A stretch of 37,697 nucleotides of DNA from Gammaproteobacteria bacterium (GTDB taxonomy: Bacteria > Pseudomonadota > Gammaproteobacteria > UBA4575). Position 1 is the first letter of the stretch; the number at the start of each line of letters is the position of its first letter. The position numbers and the translations under genes are program-made. The stretch is taken from contig JABDMD010000027.1 in the NCBI GenBank assembly GCA_013001685.1, positions 1 to 37,697 on the forward strand, written 5' to 3'. This document shows, in pieces, positions 24,773 to 34,124 of this stretch. The notes below the pieces were generated by a model, which saw nothing but the letters and a program-made list of their open reading frames with translations, was not told the origin of the DNA and made no database searches.

Positions 24773-25765
24773 ATGAGCACTCAAAACAACCATCCATTCG
24801 AAGCGTTAACCCCTAGTTTTGTTCTAAATTCAGTCGATCATCACGGGTATATTAGTGATGGCAGAATTCTGGCGTTGAATAGTTATGAAAATCGTGTCTA
24901 TCAAGTAGGTATTGAGGATGAAGAACCCATAATTGCCAAGTTTTATAGACCCGACCGTTGGAGCGATGAACAAATACTTGAGGAACATCAGTTATGTGCA
25001 GAATTAGTTGCGCAAGAACTGCCTGTAGTACCACCATTAATGAAAAATTCAACAACGTTATTTCATTATGGTGATTTCCGTCTTGCTTTATATCCTCGCA
25101 AAGGAGGGCATGCGCCTGAATTAGATAATTTAGACAATTTACTAATTATGGGCCGCTTTTTAGGGCGGATGCATGCGGTAGGCGCAGTTCGAGCATTCCA
25201 GTATCGCCCAGCAATAACATGTAAACATTATGGCTACGAGAGTGCTGCTTTAATTAAAGACAAATTTATGCCTGAGCATATACGTGAATCTTATGATGCA
25301 GTTGTGGATGAAATCTTAAAAATTATTGATAAGATTTATATTGATGGAGAAGATGCCGAATATATTCGTGTGCATGGAGATTGTCATGTAGGGAATATTC
25401 TTTGGCGAGATGATGCGCCGCATTTTATAGATTTTGATGATTCAAGAATGGCGCCAGCTATTCAAGATGTGTGGATGTTGCTTTCAGGTGATCGTGCAAG
25501 ACAAACTGCTCAACTTAATGAAATTATTGAAGGTTATAACGAATTTTCTGAATTTCCTTTGCAGCAAATAAAATATATAGAATCGCTAAGAACATTACGA
25601 ATCATGTATTTTAGCGCATGGTTAGCAAAACGCTGGGATGATCCTGCATTCCCACGAGCTTTCCCCTGGTTTAATACCACTCAGTATTGGGAACAACATA
25701 TTCTTGATTTGCGTGAGCAGCTAGGTGAGCTTAATGAACCTGCTATACAAATATTTGGACAATAG
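24773..25765 (+). CDS. srkA: Stress response kinase A (YihE-type protein kinase)
   Basis: The 330-residue protein is an aminoglycoside-phosphotransferase-fold Ser/Thr kinase; E. coli SrkA counteracts MazE/MazF-mediated death under stress. Motifs visible: LNSYENRVYQVGIEDE in the glycine-loop region, Lys56 in IAKFYRPDRW, the catalytic HGDCHVGNILW (201-211) with Asp203 and Asn208, and FIDFDDSRMAPAIQDVWMLL with the metal-binding Asp220 region. The C-terminus has the typical FSAWLAKRWDDPAFPRAFPWF. It ends 2 bases before the slyX ATG, suggesting one transcript. Confidence 0.95.
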   Translation: MSTQNNHPFEALTPSFVLNSVDHHGYISDGRILALNSYENRVYQVGIEDEEPIIAKFYRPDRWSDEQILEEHQLCAELVAQELPVVPPLMKNSTTLFHYGDFRLALYPRKGGHAPELDNLDNLLIMGRFLGRMHAVGAVRAFQYRPAITCKHYGYESAALIKDKFMPEHIRESYDAVVDEILKIIDKIYIDGEDAEYIRVHGDCHVGNILWRDDAPHFIDFDDSRMAPAIQDVWMLLSGDRARQTAQLNEIIEGYNEFSEFPLQQIKYIESLRTLRIMYFSAWLAKRWDDPAFPRAFPWFNTTQYWEQHILDLREQLGELNEPAIQIFGQ

Positions 25766-25767
25766 TG

Positions 25768-25998
25768 ATGTCAGAAAACGTAACAGAAAAAGAACTAGTT
25801 CAACGAATAATTGAGCTGGAAACGAAGTTGTCTTTTCAAGAAGACTTACTACAAGAGCTTAATTCGCACGTCATAACTCAACAAGCGGACATTGATAAAT
25901 TAACTGAGCTTTGCAAGCTACTGAAAGACCAATATAAAGAAATTGTTTCGAGTTTGCCTGATGCCGCTTCGGGTGATGAGGTACCACCTCACTACTAA
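25768..25998 (+). CDS. slyX: SlyX-family protein
   Basis: The 76-residue protein is a short coiled coil: ELVQRIIELETKLSFQEDLLQELNSHVITQQADIDKL followed by a linker and the typical SlyX end PPHY. I start at ATG 25768; GTG 25765 directly before it would overlap the srkA stop by one base and add one residue. Function of SlyX is poorly defined. It forms a tight pair with srkA. Confidence 0.92.
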   Translation: MSENVTEKELVQRIIELETKLSFQEDLLQELNSHVITQQADIDKLTELCKLLKDQYKEIVSSLPDAASGDEVPPHY

Positions 25999-26742
25999 TC
26001 AATAATAGCTATCAGGCAACCAACCACCTGTGGTTTGCAAAGGTTTTAAATCAGTACCTTGACTAACCCATATTGCTAGACCATACTTTTCGGCACTAGG
26101 TGTAATTTTTTCAGGTAGCGTTACTTCCCATGTTTGGTTTGAGCTAAGATGTTCAGAATGTGATAGAAGGACAAAGTCTTCGGCTAATACGCGATTAGAA
26201 TTTTCTCCAGCTTGAATAGGTGTTTGGAAACCAAAGCCTAAGATGCCAACATTTAAGGTTGCTGTGCTAATTGGATTCGCAGAGTCATATTTTACTTTGA
26301 GGGTGTTGCCGTTCAACGTGGCTTGTAAGTTCCCAGCGTTATTATTACCTAGTGAAGGTGTGCTGCGTCCTAGTCGTCTTTTCCACTCTTTGCCGTTAAG
26401 AAAGAAGCCGGGTGTGTAAACAACTTTTACATTGCCTTGTTTTCTATGTAAGCGTTGCCTACTGGAATATTCTTTTTTAGAAAAGCTGTCTTTCCAGCCC
26501 AGGTAGTCCCAATAATCTACATGAAATGCTACTGGGACAAATTCACTCCATAAGCCAGGTTCATCTTTAAGTTCACTTAACCACTCATCAGCAGGTGGGC
26601 AGCTACTACAGCCTTGAGATGTGTACAATTCCATTAAGGAAACTTGTTTATTACCACTTTTAAATTCTATATCTTGGCTTTGAGCTAGCTGTGTAAAGCC
26701 GAGCAGCATGCATGTTAGTACTAATTGGAATCGCATAATCAT
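25999..26742 (-). CDS. DUF1223 exported thioredoxin-fold protein
   Basis: The 247-residue protein has a signal peptide (MRFQLVLTCMLLGFTQLAQS) and a DUF1223 domain: VSLMELYTSQGCSSCPPADEWLSEL near residue 34, where C-S-S-C is the redox-like pair, and VPVAFHVDYWDYLGWKDSFS near 67, then VYTPGFFLNGKEW. The C-terminal half is beta-rich, ending in GLAIWVSQGTDLKPLQTTGGWLP. AAGGA before ATG 26742 supports that start. It is convergent with slyX with no gap. The family is of unknown function, likely periplasmic. Confidence 0.92.
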   Translation of the reverse strand: MIMRFQLVLTCMLLGFTQLAQSQDIEFKSGNKQVSLMELYTSQGCSSCPPADEWLSELKDEPGLWSEFVPVAFHVDYWDYLGWKDSFSKKEYSSRQRLHRKQGNVKVVYTPGFFLNGKEWKRRLGRSTPSLGNNNAGNLQATLNGNTLKVKYDSANPISTATLNVGILGFGFQTPIQAGENSNRVLAEDFVLLSHSEHLSSNQTWEVTLPEKITPSAEKYGLAIWVSQGTDLKPLQTTGGWLPDSYY

Positions 26743-26934
26743 TAAGTGATCCTTTAATAGTTAAGTGTAAGTATTGAATATTAGAGAGTAATATTAACAA
26801 ATGCAGTATTGCATAAAATATCAGTATCGATATTTAACCTAATTATAAACGTAGTCAGATGGTCTTTGAATAGTTGCATATTTACATTATTCTTAAAAAC
26901 CTACTATTAATAAGACCACAAAGGTTGGCTGATT

Positions 26935-27723
26935 ATGACAGACAAAAATCCGTATCAAACTTCTGACGCAAATCTTGCAGAAGCAAGAAAGAGTTCTGAC
27001 GTTGAATTAGCCATTACAGGTATTAAATCTTTACCCGCTATGGCTGGTCTAGAATGGATTAAAGATGCATTTAATTTATTTAAGATGAATCCGTTGATTT
27101 GGATTGTAATAGTGGCGCTGTGGTTTGTTTTAAATGTAGTAGCGCAGTTTGTTCCTATCATTGGAGGCTTAGCCATGGCACTACTCTATGCAGTATTTGT
27201 CGCTGGTTTTTTACTTGGTTGCGCTGCTCTAGAGCGTGGTGAAAGTCTTGAAATAGGGCATTTATTCGCAGGCTTTAAAAGCAATACTGGTTCACTCATA
27301 GGTCTTGGTGCCTGCTACCTCGCAGCCATTATTCTTTGGGCAATAATTGTCGGTGTATTAGTGTTTAGTGGAGCAGGTGGTTTAGAAATATTTACAGATC
27401 CAGAATCTATAAATCCAACTGCAATTTTTAGTTCAGGTGCTTTAGTCGGTGTTTTGATTAGTCTTTTGTTAATTATACCGATAATGATGATGTTTTGGTT
27501 TGCTCCTGCGCTCATTTCACTCGGTGGTGTACCGCTTATAGAATCATTGAAAATGAGTTTCTCGGGATGTTTGAAAAATATTCTTCCTATGTTTATTTTT
27601 GGCTTGATAATGTCTGTATTGGCAGTACTTGCTTCGTTACCATTTTTCCTAGGTTGGTTAGTGCTCATGCCAATAGGAATGGCAGCTTTTTATACAGCTT
27701 ACCGATCTATCTATACTGACTAG
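26935..27723 (+). CDS. BPSS1780-family membrane protein
   Basis: The 262-residue protein has a short polar N-terminus (TDKNPYQTSDANLAEAR) and about six membrane spans. The WIKDAFNLFKMNPLIWIVIVAL entry, the FVPIIGGLAMALLYAVFVAGF segment and the late WFAPALISLGGVPLIESLKMSFSGCLKN motif match the BPSS1780 family, which is widespread in proteobacteria and uncharacterised. No partner genes are evident. Confidence 0.85.
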   Translation: MTDKNPYQTSDANLAEARKSSDVELAITGIKSLPAMAGLEWIKDAFNLFKMNPLIWIVIVALWFVLNVVAQFVPIIGGLAMALLYAVFVAGFLLGCAALERGESLEIGHLFAGFKSNTGSLIGLGACYLAAIILWAIIVGVLVFSGAGGLEIFTDPESINPTAIFSSGALVGVLISLLLIIPIMMMFWFAPALISLGGVPLIESLKMSFSGCLKNILPMFIFGLIMSVLAVLASLPFFLGWLVLMPIGMAAFYTAYRSIYTD

Positions 27724-27821
27724 ATCAACCTTAAAGCTTGTTTGTGTGTTTAGTAGCTAAGCACTGAGTAGCTTAGAAAACAAAATATTGGGCCCAATAA
27801 GTTATGCAGGGGCCAAAGAAT

Positions 27822-28260
27822 TTAGTCTAGTGGGATTTGGATCTTTTGACCGGGATAGATTAAATCTGGGTCTTTGATTACTTCGCGGTTAGCTTCAAAT
27901 ATTTTAGGGTAATCATTTGTGTTACCATAATACTGTTTAGCAATATTTGACATAGTATCGCCACTATCGATTACATAATATTAGACCTTAACCTCAACTT
28001 CTGATGCTGGGACAATTAGGCCTTTGGTTGAAACTTCGGTTACACCCTTGACATTTCCTGCCATAAAAGTGGCTTTTCCATATACTTCCATGCTAGAGGC
28101 ATTTCAAGCAAGTGTAACTTTTCCATCGTCATAGGCAACATTAAACGGATCAACATCAGGATTGGATTCCAGAATATGTTGAGTAATTTTTTCTGCAACA
28201 TAATCATCTTTGCAAAATAATTTTTTTGCCGATATCTTTTGCAAAATTAAATAAGCCGAT
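27822..28260 (-). pseudogene. LysM/BON-domain protein (YgaU-like) pseudogene
   Basis: Recognisable pieces on the minus strand: GLFNFAKDIGKK at 28260 with ATC where ATG is expected; then VAEKITQHILESNPDVDPFN one frame away, after a run of seven plus-strand T (28221-28227) that seems one base too long; then the BON-like MAGNVKGVTEVSTKGL; and a LysM motif [20 protein letters not shown] with [20 protein letters not shown] to TAA at 27822. In-frame stops lie at 28104-28106 (TGA) and 27981-27983 (TAA). Four lesions make this a true pseudogene. The intact relative is a potassium- or cell-wall-linked small protein in other bacteria. Confidence 0.85.
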
Positions 28261-28412
28261 TTTTAATCCCGCTTTTTAATATTTAGATAGAGTGAAAATA
28301 ATATCTCTATGTGATTACTAAGTTTATGAAATTAGCAATTCATGGATAATGAAAATAGGGTCAAGTAGATTTATATATATAGCTAATATTAGCGATTAAT
28401 TAGGAGATTTTG

Positions 28413-28799
28413 ATGTTTAATCCTCTCAGCATCCCGTTTGGATGTGTAATGTTATACAACGTTGTTAAGCTAAAGGACGGTGTGTCGGATGAAGATGTGC
28501 AACTTGCACTTGGCGAAATGTGTAATGTTGTAAAAAATAAATATGGTGATGATAAAGGTGGGTTTATAGGCGGCCAAGTCTATAAATTCTCTGGTTTCGT
28601 TTCTGATGAAGGATCTATTGCTTCAAAGAAGCAGACTGAAGATCACATTGCAATCGTTACGTATTGGCAATCATTTGAACAACATGAGAAGTCTCATGCA
28701 GATACTGTTTTTAAAGAGAAGTTTGAAGCTTTAAGTTCATATGCAAGGGAAGCTTATGAGATCGGTTACGAAATGTTATGGCAGGGCGAACCAGAATAG
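28413..28799 (+). CDS. Hypothetical dimeric alpha/beta-barrel-like protein, 128 aa
   Basis: A ribosome site TAGGAG precedes ATG 28413 at 8 bases; the TTG just upstream is not needed. The product reads like a monooxygenase-type dimeric barrel domain: CVMLYNVVKLKDGVSDEDV, GGFIGGQVYKFSGFVSDEGS, DHIAIVTYWQSFEQHEKSHA and a C-terminal EIGYEMLWQGEPE. Such ABM-like folds are often stress or heme-related, but no active-site residue can be assigned. Family assignment is moderate. Confidence 0.7.
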   Translation: MFNPLSIPFGCVMLYNVVKLKDGVSDEDVQLALGEMCNVVKNKYGDDKGGFIGGQVYKFSGFVSDEGSIASKKQTEDHIAIVTYWQSFEQHEKSHADTVFKEKFEALSSYAREAYEIGYEMLWQGEPE

Positions 28800-28811
28800 T
28801 ATAATTATAAA

Positions 28812-29363
28812 TTATTTAGGCTCTTGTTTTCGTTTTGATTTTTTCTTTTGCGGTGTTTTTCTTTTGGTTCGTTTTGGGCCAAGAGTAAACCAAAATTCTT
28901 TATCTAGAGCGTGAAAATAATCTGCTTCTTCGATTAATAATTTTGATGTGGTGCTCGGCACAGCTGCTATTTCAACTCGTACACCTTCGGCTTTAAGATG
29001 GCGTACTAGTTCGATAAAATCAGAATCACCTGACATGATGATTATGGTATCCACTTTACTGGCCACTTGTGTGGCTTTAATTGAAAGCGGAATATCGGCA
29101 CTTTTGTGGCAAGGACGGACTGAACCATGATAAAACTCGTGAAGTCTTTCTTTAAGTTTTTGTGATATCTGTTTCCCTTCACGGAAGTATACAAGTCTAC
29201 TTAAGCCACGATTATCTAGTAATCTTGGAATAAGGGTATCAAAGTTGAGCATGGAATTCTCATCTCCAGTCTCACTGTGAATACTGCGTTCAATATTGTT
29301 GCCGTCGATTAATATGGCAACAGATTGGCTTATTAATACGCCTTCATTTTGTGGGGATGCCAT
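28812..29363 (-). CDS. NYN-domain (LabA/DUF88-type) nuclease-like protein
   Basis: The 183-residue protein has a PIN-like NYN domain: VAILIDGNNIERSI near residue 15 with the first acidic residue Asp20, a middle KATQVASKVDTIIIMSGDSDFIELVRHLKAEG with the paired acidic GDSDF, and VRVEIAAVPSTTSKLLIEEADYFH. The C-terminus is a basic tail (KRTKRKTPQKKKSKRKQ), probably RNA-binding. The family are predicted metal-dependent ribonucleases; activity here is inferred. It converges with the preceding gene, 12 bases apart. Confidence 0.9.
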   Translation of the reverse strand: MASPQNEGVLISQSVAILIDGNNIERSIHSETGDENSMLNFDTLIPRLLDNRGLSRLVYFREGKQISQKLKERLHEFYHGSVRPCHKSADIPLSIKATQVASKVDTIIIMSGDSDFIELVRHLKAEGVRVEIAAVPSTTSKLLIEEADYFHALDKEFWFTLGPKRTKRKTPQKKKSKRKQEPK

Positions 29364-29488
29364 TACGGTATTTTAACCTTTTGCGTTAGATTTACATCTT
29401 TTATTATGAATCATACAGGCAGTAATAAGGGCTGTCTTTATATAAATTAATTATACAAGTATTTTGCTGGAGTTTAATTTAAATAATC

Positions 29489-31243
29489 ATGGATGTTTTA
29501 CGCTTAACTAAACAAGAGTTTCATAAAAGATTAGTTTCACACATTGAAAACATCTACGGCAAGGATGCGTCTGATGAAATTGTAACAAATATTTTAAATA
29601 TTTTTAAAGACTTGCAGCCAGCAGATTTTGATACAGACACTGTTGAAATAAATAAAGCATGGGATGAAAATGATGTATATCTGATTACGTATGGTAATTC
29701 TATACTTTCATATTCACAAAAGCCGTTGCAGGTTTTGTATCAATTTTTAATCAAGTATATGAAAGGTGTTGTTAGTACTGTTCATGTGCTGCCTTTCTTT
29801 CCTTATAGTTCAGATGATGGTTTTGCAGTTATAGATTACAGGCAAGTTAATCAAGAATTGGGTGACTGGAACGATATTAAGAGAATTGCTCAACATTTTG
29901 ATTTAATGGCCGATCTGGTTATTAATCATATTTCATCTAAGAGCAAATGGTTTCAACAGTTTATAAAAAATGAAAAGCCAGGCTGCGATTACTTTATTGA
30001 AGCAGATGAGACTGATGATATTGCAAAGGTTGTTCGGCCTCGTGCCAGTAGCTTGCTGCAAGAAATAGATACGTTTGAAGGGAGTAAGAAAGTTTGGTGT
30101 ACTTTTAGTGCCGATCAAGTAGATCTCAATTTTTCTAATTCAGATGTCCTGTTGGAATTTGTGCGTATTCTGCGTTTTTATATGGAGAGTGGAGTTCGTA
30201 CTATTCGGTTAGATGCTGTTGCATTTTTGTGGAAAAAAATTGGCACTAGTTGCATCAATCTGCCTCAGACACATGAAATTGTTAAAGTATTTCGCCTTCT
30301 AATTGAGCGTTATTTTCCTAGAGCGTTATTCATTACCGAAACGAATATTCCTAATATCGAAAATTTAAAGTATTTTGGTAATTCTAACGAAGCACATATC
30401 ATCTATAACTTTAGTTTTCCGCCATTGTTATTGCATGCTATGTGGCAAGGTAGCTCTGACTATTTGGTGAGGTGGTCAATGAGCTTGCCGCCTGCGCCAC
30501 TAGGTTGTACCTATCTAAATTTCACAGCCTCGCATGATGGCATTGGTTTGCGGCCGGCTGAAGGAATATTAAACGATACTGAAATCAATTCTTTAGTCTC
30601 AGGCATGCAGGGATTTGGTGGTGAAGTTACAACAAGAGCGATAAGTGGTTCAGGTCAACGGCCTTATGAAATAAATATAACTTGGATGAGTGCCATGCAA
30701 GGTACTGCAACAGGTGCAGATAGTTATCAAATTGATAGATTCTTATGCTCGCAAATTATAATGCTTGGTCTTGAGGGCATTCCTGCTTTTTATATTCATA
30801 GTTTATTAGCAGGTGAGAATGACTATAAAAAGTTAGCTGCTACTCAACATAAACGATCGATTAATCGAGGGCAGTGGGATTTAGAAGAAGTTGATTCAAT
30901 TTTAAGTGATTACACCTCGAATTCTTGCAGAGTATTTCATGAGTTAAGAAGACTGATCATGATGAGATCTAAGCAAGGTGCTTTTCATCCTAATGCTACG
31001 CAATACACTTTGCATTTAGGCAAATCTATTTTTGGTTTTTGGCGCCAAAGTATTAATCGCGATCAAAGTATATTTGCTATTCATAATGTCACCAATACAG
31101 AACAAGATTTATCTTTATCGAATATAAATTTAATCTGTACGGATACTTGGGTAGACCTTATCGCATGGGATACGCTTAATGTATCGGGCGAAACAATTAC
31201 CTTGAAGCCATATCAATGTTTATGGATTACAAATAAAGCGTAA
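29489..31243 (+). CDS. GH13 sucrose-phosphorylase-like enzyme, probable glucosylglycerate phosphorylase
   Basis: The 584-residue enzyme belongs to the GH13_18 phosphorylases. Catalytic residues are visible: nucleophile Asp242 in TIRLDAVAFLWKKIGT, acid/base Glu284 in FITETNIPN, and stabiliser Asp350 in TASHDGIGLRP. VLPFFPYSSDDGFAVIDY and ADLVINHISSKS are also typical. It lies tail-to-tail with a glucosyl-3-phosphoglycerate synthase gene (3 bases apart) and near its phosphatase. That context favours glucosylglycerate phosphorolysis over sucrose. The acceptor preference is inferred from neighbours, not from residues. Confidence 0.88.
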   Translation: MDVLRLTKQEFHKRLVSHIENIYGKDASDEIVTNILNIFKDLQPADFDTDTVEINKAWDENDVYLITYGNSILSYSQKPLQVLYQFLIKYMKGVVSTVHVLPFFPYSSDDGFAVIDYRQVNQELGDWNDIKRIAQHFDLMADLVINHISSKSKWFQQFIKNEKPGCDYFIEADETDDIAKVVRPRASSLLQEIDTFEGSKKVWCTFSADQVDLNFSNSDVLLEFVRILRFYMESGVRTIRLDAVAFLWKKIGTSCINLPQTHEIVKVFRLLIERYFPRALFITETNIPNIENLKYFGNSNEAHIIYNFSFPPLLLHAMWQGSSDYLVRWSMSLPPAPLGCTYLNFTASHDGIGLRPAEGILNDTEINSLVSGMQGFGGEVTTRAISGSGQRPYEINITWMSAMQGTATGADSYQIDRFLCSQIIMLGLEGIPAFYIHSLLAGENDYKKLAATQHKRSINRGQWDLEEVDSILSDYTSNSCRVFHELRRLIMMRSKQGAFHPNATQYTLHLGKSIFGFWRQSINRDQSIFAIHNVTNTEQDLSLSNINLICTDTWVDLIAWDTLNVSGETITLKPYQCLWITNKA

Positions 31244-31246
31244 TTC

Positions 31247-32458
31247 TTATTTGTTGTCTTCGGCTACCGCTTTATACAAATTAGAGAAGATATCCGGAAT
31301 TGCGCTTACCACGCGTGACCAAGTTGGCATGAACGGTGTTTCCATTGGGTTTGTAAAATACATATCACCAGCATCCATAATATTCTGTGCGAATAATTCA
31401 ACTGTACTTTCTTCTTTATGACGATCTACATGTAACTCATTCATAGCGGCATCATTAGAGTAATTATCAATTAAATCCAGGGCCCGTCGGTAGTATGCTG
31501 CTTTAATGGTTCGAAACTGTTCTTGTGAAAGCGTGATTCCTTGAGTAGCAAGTTTGCGGAATATTATTTTTGAAATGTCGACACTCATTTTGGATAAACC
31601 ACCGCTCTGATCATTCTCAGATAGAATTTGGTGCTTATGGTCATAGCAATCAGCAATATCTACTTGGCAAATGTGTTGATTGGAGTATCTACGATGCATT
31701 TCAGAAAGAATACCAATTTCAAGTCCCCAATCACTGGGGATGCGTAAAGAGTTAACTACATCCGCACGCATAGAAAATTCTCCAGCTAACACATATCGAA
31801 AACTACCTAGAAAATCTAAATAATCGTGTGAGCCTAATGATTGTTTTATCGCAGTGAGAAGGGGTAGGACTAATAAGCGTGATACGCGACCAGAAAAATG
31901 CCCATCATGTGCACGATAGTAATAACCTTTACAAAAAACATAATCGAAAGTTGGGTGAATAACTGGATAGAGTAGTTTTGCAGGGATACTGCGGTCGTAA
32001 GTAAGTACGTCACAGTCATGTAAAGCTACAGCTTTTGACTTTCCTGAAGCAAGAAAATATCCAAGGCAATACCAAACATTACGCCCTTTGCCTAACTGGT
32101 CTGGCGCTAAACTATGTTCATTAATATCTTGGTCAATCTTTTTTAGCCTAGTTCCGTCATTCCATAAGATGACATGATGTTGAGGTAGCTTGCTAAAAAA
32201 TTCTTGAGCATGTTCAAATTCTTCTTTGTTGGCAGCATCTAGGCCAATTATTATTTCTGTGATATAAGAGGCTTTAGATAATTGCTCAATTATATTTTCG
32301 AGTGCTGCTCCTTGCAGTTCAGAATACAAACAGGGAAGGATAAGGGACATAGGGCGTTTTGCGCTCCATTCCAATAACTCTTTTTCTAATGATTCTGTAC
32401 TGCGATCCGTTAAGTTATGTAAGGTGGCGATCACACCGTTTTGAAAAAAATCCGTCAC
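31247..32458 (-). CDS. gpgS: Glucosyl-3-phosphoglycerate synthase, GT81 family
   Basis: The 403-residue glycosyltransferase has a GT-A fold. The metal-binding D-x-D is DCD (148-150) in AVALHDCDVLTYDRSIP; GEFSMRADVVNSLRIPSDWGLEIGILSEMHRR in the middle is characteristic of GpgS. The expected reaction joins glucose from NDP-glucose to 3-phosphoglycerate, the first step to glucosylglycerate, a compatible solute. Its ATG overlaps the phosphatase gene stop by 4 bases (32455-32458), so the two are coupled. A mannosyl version (MpgS) is the main alternative. Confidence 0.87.
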   Translation of the reverse strand: MTDFFQNGVIATLHNLTDRSTESLEKELLEWSAKRPMSLILPCLYSELQGAALENIIEQLSKASYITEIIIGLDAANKEEFEHAQEFFSKLPQHHVILWNDGTRLKKIDQDINEHSLAPDQLGKGRNVWYCLGYFLASGKSKAVALHDCDVLTYDRSIPAKLLYPVIHPTFDYVFCKGYYYRAHDGHFSGRVSRLLVLPLLTAIKQSLGSHDYLDFLGSFRYVLAGEFSMRADVVNSLRIPSDWGLEIGILSEMHRRYSNQHICQVDIADCYDHKHQILSENDQSGGLSKMSVDISKIIFRKLATQGITLSQEQFRTIKAAYYRRALDLIDNYSNDAAMNELHVDRHKEESTVELFAQNIMDAGDMYFTNPMETPFMPTWSRVVSAIPDIFSNLYKAVAEDNK

Positions 32459-33264
32459 TCATTTAACTCCGTAAGTAATGCTAACAATGTATCGTTCCAG
32501 CCTTCTGGTCCAGGTTTTTCAGCGCAGATAAGGTTAGCATGATTATCGACGCACATTTTTGGTGCATGTGGGTTGGGAATAGCTATGCCATAGTCAGCAT
32601 CACGCAGCATTTGAAGATCATTAGGGCTGTCACCTAATGCAATTGAAGTTAAACTTTTGTTCCAATATTTTTCATATTGTTTTATTAACAAAATCATGGT
32701 GGTTGCTTTGTCATGCTTCCCCATTACATGATGAAAGCGACCACCACTAATTAGTCTCAATTCATATTTCTCTAGCTCTTTTGCAAAATCTTGTAATTTT
32801 GTTTCTTCATCTAACCATAATAAAGGTTCAGTGCAGTCACGTTTGTTCGCATAAAGAACCTGTTGTTGGTCTAATCCAGTATGAGAGATAAGTTCGTCTG
32901 CAGTCATCTCGTTAAAGCTTTTAAACTTATATGTGTTTGCTAGCATATCTAGCACTAAGCTGATTTCAGTGCGTGCTTTACCTATTATGGTTTTTATGTA
33001 TTTATTCTGGTTAGATTTATTTGGTGAGAAATAGTTTTCAGGGATGGAAAGTAAGCCGCCATTCTCAGCAATAAACGGGTGATAAAAATTTATTTGTTTG
33101 CATAAATCTTTTACTTCTACTGCTGTTTTGCTGCTTGTGAAGACCAAGGGGATGTTATGTTCGCGAACAAAATTTAAACATGGTTCAGCCGCAGCATAAC
33201 AATAGCTGTCATGGTCTAGGAGGGTGCCATCAAGGTCCGTAAAGATAACGATCGGATTGGTCAT
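32455..33264 (-). CDS. HAD-IIB phosphatase, glucosyl/mannosyl-3-phosphoglycerate phosphatase
   Basis: The 269-residue protein is a HAD-IIB phosphatase with DLDGT at 10-14 (IFTDLDGTLLDHDSYCY), FTSSKTAVEVKDLCKQI near 42 and IAENGGLLSIPENYF near 64, the MpgP/YedP pattern. The C-terminal SIALGDSPNDLQMLRDADYGIAIPNP provides the metal-binding acidic residues. Together with the overlapping GpgS gene it would remove the phosphate to give glucosylglycerate. Known MpgP-family enzymes accept both sugars, so mannosylglycerate cannot be excluded. Confidence 0.9.
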   Translation of the reverse strand: MTNPIVIFTDLDGTLLDHDSYCYAAAEPCLNFVREHNIPLVFTSSKTAVEVKDLCKQINFYHPFIAENGGLLSIPENYFSPNKSNQNKYIKTIIGKARTEISLVLDMLANTYKFKSFNEMTADELISHTGLDQQQVLYANKRDCTEPLLWLDEETKLQDFAKELEKYELRLISGGRFHHVMGKHDKATTMILLIKQYEKYWNKSLTSIALGDSPNDLQMLRDADYGIAIPNPHAPKMCVDNHANLICAEKPGPEGWNDTLLALLTELNE

Positions 33265-33302
33265 TGCATTAAAAGAGCTAGTGGATCTAATCTAGAAAAA
33301 TA

Positions 33303-34124
33303 TCAGGTTTGAATAATTTTGTTGCTATCTAGATACTTCTTAGCAAGACCGAGAAGTTCAAGGCTATTATTCACTATACAATCGGGTTGATGTGGATGCT
33401 TTGTTGTGCCGGGGAAAATTTTATCAATCCAGTCTTGATCCCAGCCAGCACCGTTGTAGAAAATAGCGGTTACTTCCGCTTCTCTGGCAGAAATAATATC
33501 GGTAGTGCTGTCGCCAACATACCAAGCATGTGTGCCTGGTTTGATATCCAGCTCTTCGAGTGTTTTTAATATTAAGTCAGGGTAGGGTTTGCGATGCTCT
33601 ACATCATCACCACACACTACTGCACTAAAAAAGTGTGACCAGTCATGGCCATCTACACAAGTAATTTCTTTCTCCATAAACTCACGCTTTCTGTTGGTGA
33701 TTACTGCGAGAATAATGCCCATCGCTTTGAGGTCATGCAGCACATGTTCAAACCGTGGTTCAAATGAGGTTACTTTGCCAAAATGATTGCGATAAGAAAA
33801 GTCAAAGGCTTTATGGGCAGCTTTCTTAGCTTCTTTATTCGCTCCAAATAAGATTTCAAAAATGTCTGTTCTAGATATTTTACGTGTCTCTTTAATTTTT
33901 GGATGTAGCTTGCGTTGGTCTTTTACATATTTTACAAGTTTTGCATCATCTACTGTTTTACTATTTTCGATATCAATTAGATGCTCGTAAAGTCCAAGTT
34001 CTTCGAGTTTTGGTAATACATCATCAATAGCTAAGTACATTGCATCATGTGTATCGACTAAGGTTGCATGCCAGTCAAATATAATAGTTTCGGGTGCAGC
34101 GTATGGAACGTCTAGTATGCTCAT
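33303..34124 (-). CDS. HAD-superfamily hydrolase with D-W-H active-site variant
   Basis: The 273-residue protein has a HAD-IA-like fold. The nucleophile motif is FDWHATLVDT with Asp17, but the second residue normally Asp (general acid) is His19. The other motifs are in place: VITNRKREFMEKEI (motif II), HRKPYPDLILKTLEEL (motif III) and AWYVGDSTTDIISAREAEV (motif IV). I recall relatives with the same DWHATL start, so this may be a normal subgroup feature. It is 38 bases from the GpgP-like gene and may share its transcript. Substrate unknown; a phosphonatase or sugar-phosphate role is possible. Confidence 0.85.
   Translation of the reverse strand: MSILDVPYAAPETIIFDWHATLVDTHDAMYLAIDDVLPKLEELGLYEHLIDIENSKTVDDAKLVKYVKDQRKLHPKIKETRKISRTDIFEILFGANKEAKKAAHKAFDFSYRNHFGKVTSFEPRFEHVLHDLKAMGIILAVITNRKREFMEKEITCVDGHDWSHFFSAVVCGDDVEHRKPYPDLILKTLEELDIKPGTHAWYVGDSTTDIISAREAEVTAIFYNGAGWDQDWIDKIFPGTTKHPHQPDCIVNNSLELLGLAKKYLDSNKIIQT

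Noticed and set aside
25881-25892. A GCGGACATT match resembling the palindromic repeat
   Set aside because: It lies inside slyX coding for QADID and lacks the left arm, so it is coincidental.
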